A stretch of DNA of 10,511 bases from assembly GCA_029858545.1 (NCBI GenBank), contig JAOUFA010000095.1, forward strand, positions 1 through 10,511, given 5' to 3'. The translations under genes and the position numbers were made by a program. Below are positions 7,272-10,511 of this stretch, one piece after another (position 1 is the first letter of the stretch; every line of letters begins with the position of its first letter). A model generated the notes under the pieces. That model made no database searches and was not told the DNA's origin. It saw only the letters and a list, made by a program, of their open reading frames with translations. The stretch comes from Betaproteobacteria bacterium. Lineage in GTDB: Bacteria > Pseudomonadota > Gammaproteobacteria > Burkholderiales > SG8-39.

Positions 7272-7297
7272 TTTAGAAACTAATTTCTAATTTGCAA
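7270..7297 (-). promoter_or_regulatory. Promoter of the ATPase gene with embedded inverted repeat
   Basis: On the minus strand TTGCAA (7297–7292) and TAAAAT (7275–7270) form a good sigma70-type -35/-10 pair with a 16-base spacer, in an AT-rich island unlike its surroundings. The predicted start of transcription, about 7 bases past the -10, falls at or next to the ATG at 7262. The first ATG (7271) overlaps the -10 itself. This suggests a leaderless or nearly leaderless message read from the second ATG. Confidence 0.55.
7273..7290. repeat. Perfect 7-base inverted repeat, probable operator
   Basis: TTAGAAA (7273–7279) and TTTCTAA (7284–7290) are exact reverse complements separated by four bases. 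The repeat fills most of the spacer of the ATPase promoter and overlaps its -10. A dimeric regulator bound here would block RNA polymerase, so an operator is more likely than a terminator; there is no T-run after a GC stem. No regulator gene is adjacent in the window. Confidence 0.55.
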
Positions 7298-7337
7298 GGC
7301 CGACAAGGGGCCGCGCGGCGCCGGCATCCGCACCGCC

Positions 7338-8195
7338 CTAGCCGGGCAGTTGCCGCATCACTTCGTCGAGCTGCGATCGCCAGTCTGGCAGGCGCAGGCC
7401 GAAGGCGCGCGCGAGCTTGCCGTTGTCGAGCCGCGAGTTCTTCGGCCGGCGCGCCGCGGTCGGGTACTCGCTCGTCGCGATCGGCGCGACGTCCACCTTC
7501 AAGCCTGCGCCGGCGACGATCGCCTGCGCGAAGCCGTGCCAGCTCGTCTCGCCCGCGGCGGTGAAGTGGTAGAGGCCCTCCGCGCCGGAGAAGCCAGCCA
7601 CAATCTTCAGCAACTCGGCGGTGGCGCGCGCGATCGCGGCACTGGAAGTCGGCGCGCCGACCTGGTCGGCGACCACGCGCAGCGGCTGGCCCGAGCGCGC
7701 GCGCGCGAGGATCGCCATCAGGAAGTTGCGTCCGCGCGCGCCGTACACCCAGCTCGTGCGCAGGATCAGATGGCGCGCGCCGCTCGCCGCGATCGCGCGT
7801 TCGCCCGCGAGTTTCGTCCGGCCGTAGACGCCGAGCGGGTGGGTGGGGTCGTCTTCCACATACGGCGCAGCCTTCTCGCCGTCGAACACGTAGTCGGTCG
7901 AGTAGTGGACGAGCAGCGCGCCGAGCCGGCGCGCTTCTTCCGCGAGCAGGCCGGGCGCGTCGCCGTTGATCTTCAGCGCGAGCCCGGCCTCGGCTTCGGC
8001 GCGATCGACCGCGGTGTAGGCCGCGGCATTGACGATGACTTCGGGCTTCGTCTCGCGCAGCACGCGGCGGATCGCCTCGGGGTCGGCGAGATCGAGCGCC
8101 GCGCGATCGGTCGCGATCACCTCGCCGAGCGCAGCGAGGGCGTGCACCAATTCCGCGCCGACCTGGCCGTCGCGGCCGGTGACGAGCAGCTTCAC
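7338..8195 (-). CDS. rfbD: dTDP-4-dehydrorhamnose reductase
   Basis: This 285-residue SDR enzyme (RmlD) carries out the last step to dTDP-L-rhamnose, NAD(P)H reduction of the C-4 keto group of dTDP-4-dehydro-L-rhamnose. Visible family motifs are TGRDGQVG (6–13), VNAAAYTAVDRAE (55–67), STDYVFDG (99–106), the catalytic YGRTK (Tyr124, Lys128), LRTSWVYG (145–152), DQVGAPTS (177–184) and RRPKNSRLDN (249–258). The start is GTG at 8195, overlapping the rfbC stop by 4 bases. GGAAG (8207–8203) sits 7 bases upstream and supports it. It is the last gene of the rfbBACD run. The 66 bases after it hold no convincing terminator, so read-through into the ATPase gene is possible. Confidence 0.96.
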   Translation of the reverse strand: MKLLVTGRDGQVGAELVHALAALGEVIATDRAALDLADPEAIRRVLRETKPEVIVNAAAYTAVDRAEAEAGLALKINGDAPGLLAEEARRLGALLVHYSTDYVFDGEKAAPYVEDDPTHPLGVYGRTKLAGERAIAASGARHLILRTSWVYGARGRNFLMAILARARSGQPLRVVADQVGAPTSSAAIARATAELLKIVAGFSGAEGLYHFTAAGETSWHGFAQAIVAGAGLKVDVAPIATSEYPTAARRPKNSRLDNGKLARAFGLRLPDWRSQLDEVMRQLPG

Positions 8196-8737
8196 GGAAA
8201 GACTTCCGCGTCCCGCAGCAGGCTCGCCCTGCGGTCCTTGTCGCCGACCAGCGGCTCGCCTTCGATCGGCCAGCGGATCGCGAGCTGCGGATCGTTCCAG
8301 AGAATCGCGCGCTCGTGCTCGGGTGCGTAGTAATCGGTGGTCTTGTAGAGGAACTCGGCCGAATCGGAGGTCACGACGAAGCCGTGCGCGAATCCCGCCG
8401 GAATCCAGGCCATGCGCTTCGATTCGGCCGACAAGGTGAATCCGGCCCAGCGGCCGAAGCGCGGCGAACCGCGGCGCAGGTCGACCGCCACGTCCCAGAC
8501 CTCGCCCGCGATCACGCGCACGAGCTTGCCCTGCGGCTGGCGGATCTGGTAGTGCAGGCCGCGCAGCACGCCGCGGGACGATCTCGAATGGTTGTCCTGC
8601 ACGAATTCGACGTCGACCCCGGTCGCTTGCGCGAACGCGCGGCGGTTATGGCTCTCGTAGAACCAGCCGCGCGCATCGCCGAACACTTTCGGTTCGATGA
8701 GGAGTACCTCCGGAATTTCGGTCGGCAGCACCTTCAT
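8192..8737 (-). CDS. rfbC: dTDP-4-dehydrorhamnose 3,5-epimerase
   Basis: This 181-residue cupin-fold enzyme (RmlC) epimerises C-3 and C-5 of dTDP-4-dehydro-6-deoxy-D-glucose to the L-rhamno form. The N-terminus TEIPEVLLIEPKVFGDARGW (6–25) is typical. FVQDNHSRSSRGVLRGLHYQ (45–64) holds the catalytic base His62. GKLVRV (70–75), IPAGFAHGF (112–120, His118) and EFLYKTTDYY (128–137, with Tyr131 as the likely acid) complete the site. The frame is open upstream without homology. ATG 8737 is the true start, since the protein begins with the conserved N-terminus there and its ATG shares one base with the rfbA stop (TGATG). Length and motifs are those of the full family, with nothing missing. Confidence 0.96.
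   Translation of the reverse strand: MKVLPTEIPEVLLIEPKVFGDARGWFYESHNRRAFAQATGVDVEFVQDNHSRSSRGVLRGLHYQIRQPQGKLVRVIAGEVWDVAVDLRRGSPRFGRWAGFTLSAESKRMAWIPAGFAHGFVVTSDSAEFLYKTTDYYAPEHERAILWNDPQLAIRWPIEGEPLVGDKDRRASLLRDAEVFP
8203..8207 (-). promoter_or_regulatory. Shine-Dalgarno site for the rfbD GTG start
   Basis: GGAAG on the minus strand lies 7 bases before GTG 8195, inside the end of rfbC. It supports re-initiation at the overlapping start and helps choose this GTG. Confidence 0.5.
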
Positions 8738-9612
8738 CAGAACACGCGGTCGGCAAGCACCTGCAGCAGGTACTCGCCGTAGCCGCTCTTCGCGAGCGGT
8801 TTGGCGAGCGCTTCGAGCTGGCGCGCGTCGATGTAGCCCGCGCGATACGCGATCTCCTCGGGACAGGCGACCTTCAGGCCCTGGCGGCGCTCGATGGTCG
8901 CGATGAAATGCGAGGCTTCGAGCAGCGACTCGTGGGTGCCGGTGTCGAGCCAGGCGTAGCCGCGGCCCATCGGCAGCACCGCCAGTTCGCCCCAGGCGAG
9001 GTACTGCTTGTTCACGTCGGTGATCTCGAGTTCGCCGCGCGCCGAGGGCTTGAGGCGGGCGGCGACCTCGACCACGCGGTTGTCGTAGAAGTACAGGCCC
9101 ACCACCGCGTAGCGCGACTTGGGAAGCCTGGGCTTTTCCTCGAGGCTCACCGCCTTGCCCTGGGCGTCGAATTCGACCACGCCGTAGCGCTCGGGGTCCC
9201 CCACCGGGTAGGCGAACACCGTCGCGCCCTTTTCCGCCGCGGTCGCCCGGTGCAGCAGCGCCGTCAAATCGTGGCCGTGGAACAGGTTGTCGCCCAGCAC
9301 CAGCGCGACCGGATCGCCGCCGATGAAGTCGCGGCCGATGACGAAGGCCTGCGCGAGTCCGTCGGGCGAGGGCTGTACCGCGTAGGAAAGACGCAGTCCC
9401 CAGCGCGCGCCGTCGCCCAGCAACTCGCGAAAGCGCGGCGTGTCCTGCGGCGTCGAAATCACCAGGATGTCGCGAATCCCCGCGAGCATCAGCGTGCTCA
9501 GCGGGTAATAGATCATCGGCTTGTCGTACACCGGCAGCAGTTGCTTCGAGACCACCTGCGTCACCGGCCACAGGCGCGTACCCGAGCCGCCGGCGAGAAT
9601 GATTCCCTTCAT
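8737..9612 (-). CDS. rfbA: Glucose-1-phosphate thymidylyltransferase
   Basis: RmlA, 291 residues, makes dTDP-glucose from glucose-1-phosphate and dTTP, the committed step to dTDP-L-rhamnose. The protein starts MKGIILAGGSGTRLWPVT, with the nucleotide loop GGSGTRLWP at 8–16 and SKQLLPVYDKPMIYYPLSTL at 22–41. It continues with LGDNLFHG (106–113, metal-binding Asp108), ERYGVVEF (141–148), EEKP (158–161), GLYFYDN (172–178), ELEITDVN (194–201) and WLDTGTHES (221–229, Asp223). The length is that of the long RmlA group from Gram-negative bacteria. ATG 9612 overlaps the rfbB stop by 4 bases (ATGA), with GGGGTG a few bases upstream as ribosome site. In this family the end product dTDP-L-rhamnose acts as an allosteric inhibitor, a likely control point here too. 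Confidence 0.97.
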   Translation of the reverse strand: MKGIILAGGSGTRLWPVTQVVSKQLLPVYDKPMIYYPLSTLMLAGIRDILVISTPQDTPRFRELLGDGARWGLRLSYAVQPSPDGLAQAFVIGRDFIGGDPVALVLGDNLFHGHDLTALLHRATAAEKGATVFAYPVGDPERYGVVEFDAQGKAVSLEEKPRLPKSRYAVVGLYFYDNRVVEVAARLKPSARGELEITDVNKQYLAWGELAVLPMGRGYAWLDTGTHESLLEASHFIATIERRQGLKVACPEEIAYRAGYIDARQLEALAKPLAKSGYGEYLLQVLADRVF

Positions 9613-10511
9613 GCGACACCCCGCGCGGCGTAATTGCGATCGACCCATTGGCGGTAGGCACCGCTCGTCACCTCGGCGACCCAGTTCGCATGGTCGAGGT
9701 ACCAGGCGACCGTGCTCTTCATGCCGGAGGAGAAACTGTGCGCGGGCTGCCAGCCGAGTTCGCGCCGGATCTTCGAGGCATCGATCGCATAGCGCCGGTC
9801 GTGCCCCGGGCGGTCCTTCACATAGGTGATGAGGTCCGCGTAGCTGCCCTGGGCGCGCGGCTTCGCCTCGTCGAGCAGCGCGCACAGCGTGCGCACCACG
9901 TCGATGTTCTTCATCTCGCTCGCGCCGCCGATGTTGTACACCTCGCCCGGCCGGCCGCGCGCGAGCACCTCGCGGATCGCCCTGCAGTGATCGAGCACGT
10001 AGAGCCAGTCGCGCACGTTGCGGCCGTCGCCGTACACCGGCAACGGCTTGCCCGCCAGGGCGTGGTGGATCATCAGCGGGATCAGTTTTTCCGGAAACTG
10101 GTAGGGGCCATAGTTGTTCGAGCAGTTGGTGGTGAGGGTCGGCAGGCCATAGGTGTGATGGTAGGCGCGCACCAGATGGTCGGAGGCGGCCTTCGAGGCG
10201 GCATAGGGGCTGTTCGGCGCGTACGGGGTGGTCTCCGAGAACGCCGCATCGTCCGCGCCGAGCGAGCCGTAGACCTCGTCGGTGGAAACGTGCAGGAAGC
10301 GAAACGCCTGCTTCTCGCCGTCGCCGAGCGCGGCCCACCAGGCACGCGCCTCCTCCAGCAGGGCGAAGGTGCCATTGACATTGGTTTCGACGAACTCGCC
10401 CGGCGCGTGAATCGAACGGTCGACATGGCTCTCGGCGGCGAAATGCACGATCGCGCGCGGCCGGTATTCGGCAAGCAGCCGGCGCAGCAGCGTACGGTCG
10501 AGGATGTCTTC
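9609..10511 (-). CDS. rfbB: dTDP-glucose 4,6-dehydratase (5' partial)
   Basis: RmlB converts dTDP-glucose to dTDP-4-dehydro-6-deoxyglucose using bound NAD. The gene runs off the right edge; 300 residues are visible and by comparison with the family roughly the first 55–60, holding the GxxGxxG NAD loop, are missing. The visible part opens EDILDRTLLRRLLAEYRP, then HFAAESHVDRSI (23–34), the catalytic STDEVYG (76–82), YAASK (103–107) and NCSNNYGPYQFPEKLIPL (129–146), ending with GDGRNVRDWLYV (161–172) and RPGHDRRYAID (234–244). The GTG at 10448 is not the start, since conserved sequence continues upstream of it. It heads the visible rfbBACD run, so the operon promoter must lie at or beyond the right edge. 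Confidence 0.96.
   Translation of the reverse strand, partial: EDILDRTLLRRLLAEYRPRAIVHFAAESHVDRSIHAPGEFVETNVNGTFALLEEARAWWAALGDGEKQAFRFLHVSTDEVYGSLGADDAAFSETTPYAPNSPYAASKAASDHLVRAYHHTYGLPTLTTNCSNNYGPYQFPEKLIPLMIHHALAGKPLPVYGDGRNVRDWLYVLDHCRAIREVLARGRPGEVYNIGGASEMKNIDVVRTLCALLDEAKPRAQGSYADLITYVKDRPGHDRRYAIDASKIRRELGWQPAHSFSSGMKSTVAWYLDHANWVAEVTSGAYRQWVDRNYAARGVA

Noticed and set aside
7298..7337. Terminator after rfbD
   Set aside because: The stretch has short self-complementary GC words (CCGCGCGG, GGCGCC) but no stable stem followed by a T-run on the minus strand.
6123..8330. Plus-strand frames of 386 and 326 codons opposite the ATPase and rfbD genes
   Set aside because: They are antisense to genes with intact catalytic motifs and show no domain of their own.
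8738..9661. Upstream part of the frame containing rfbC
   Set aside because: It is a shadow of rfbA. The RmlC N-terminus begins at ATG 8737.
10446..10448. GTG as start of rfbB
   Set aside because: This codon encodes the Val before HFAAESHVDRSI, and typical RmlB sequence continues in frame to the right edge.
1..10511. CRISPR arrays, tRNA or rRNA genes, insertion sequences
   Set aside because: I saw no regularly spaced repeats, no tRNA-like or rRNA sequence and no transposase motifs. GCGC-rich runs are base-composition effects.

Overview
The window is GC-rich and very densely coded, with strong G/C third-position preference, GTG starts and 1–4 base stop/start overlaps. Together with the rfbB-rfbA-rfbC-rfbD order this suggests a high-GC proteobacterium, most likely a betaproteobacterium. 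That assignment is inference from gene order and composition only; no rRNA or taxonomic marker is present. All but one of the recognisable genes belong to a surface polysaccharide (O-antigen, capsule or exopolysaccharide) locus.

Plus strand, 1–6044: five genes in the same direction. In order they are a C-methyltransferase of the zinc-binding NDP-sugar type (its first few codons lie left of the window), a GDP-L-fucose-synthase-like SDR enzyme, a divergent GT-B glycosyltransferase, a GT4 glycosyltransferase of the rhamnosyl/mannosyl type, and a bifunctional ManC (mannose-6-phosphate isomerase / mannose-1-phosphate guanylyltransferase). The first four are packed with 4-base overlaps or a 3-base gap and probably form one transcript. 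manC follows after 58 bases and may also have a promoter of its own.

Minus strand, 6060–7271: an orphan AAA ATPase with a DUF4143-type nuclease-like C-terminus. It converges on manC with only 15 bases between the stop codons. It has a compact AT-rich promoter containing a perfect inverted repeat, and no obvious role in sugar metabolism.

Minus strand, 7338–10511: rfbB (N-terminus beyond the right edge), rfbA, rfbC and rfbD, chained by stop/start overlaps. They cover the last three steps of dTDP-L-rhamnose synthesis (RmlB, C, D) and the first (RmlA).

Together, ManC supplies GDP-mannose. A GDP-mannose 4,6-dehydratase, not seen here, would convert it to the 4-keto-6-deoxy sugar, which the C-methyltransferase and SDR could turn into a branched 3-C-methyl-6-deoxyhexose. 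RfbBACD supplies dTDP-L-rhamnose, and the two glycosyltransferases would use such donors. The branched-sugar step is the most interesting hypothesis. The second notable signal is the promoter/operator of the orphan ATPase. No gap of 300 bases or more lacks a gene, and I saw no RNA genes, insertion sequences or CRISPR arrays.
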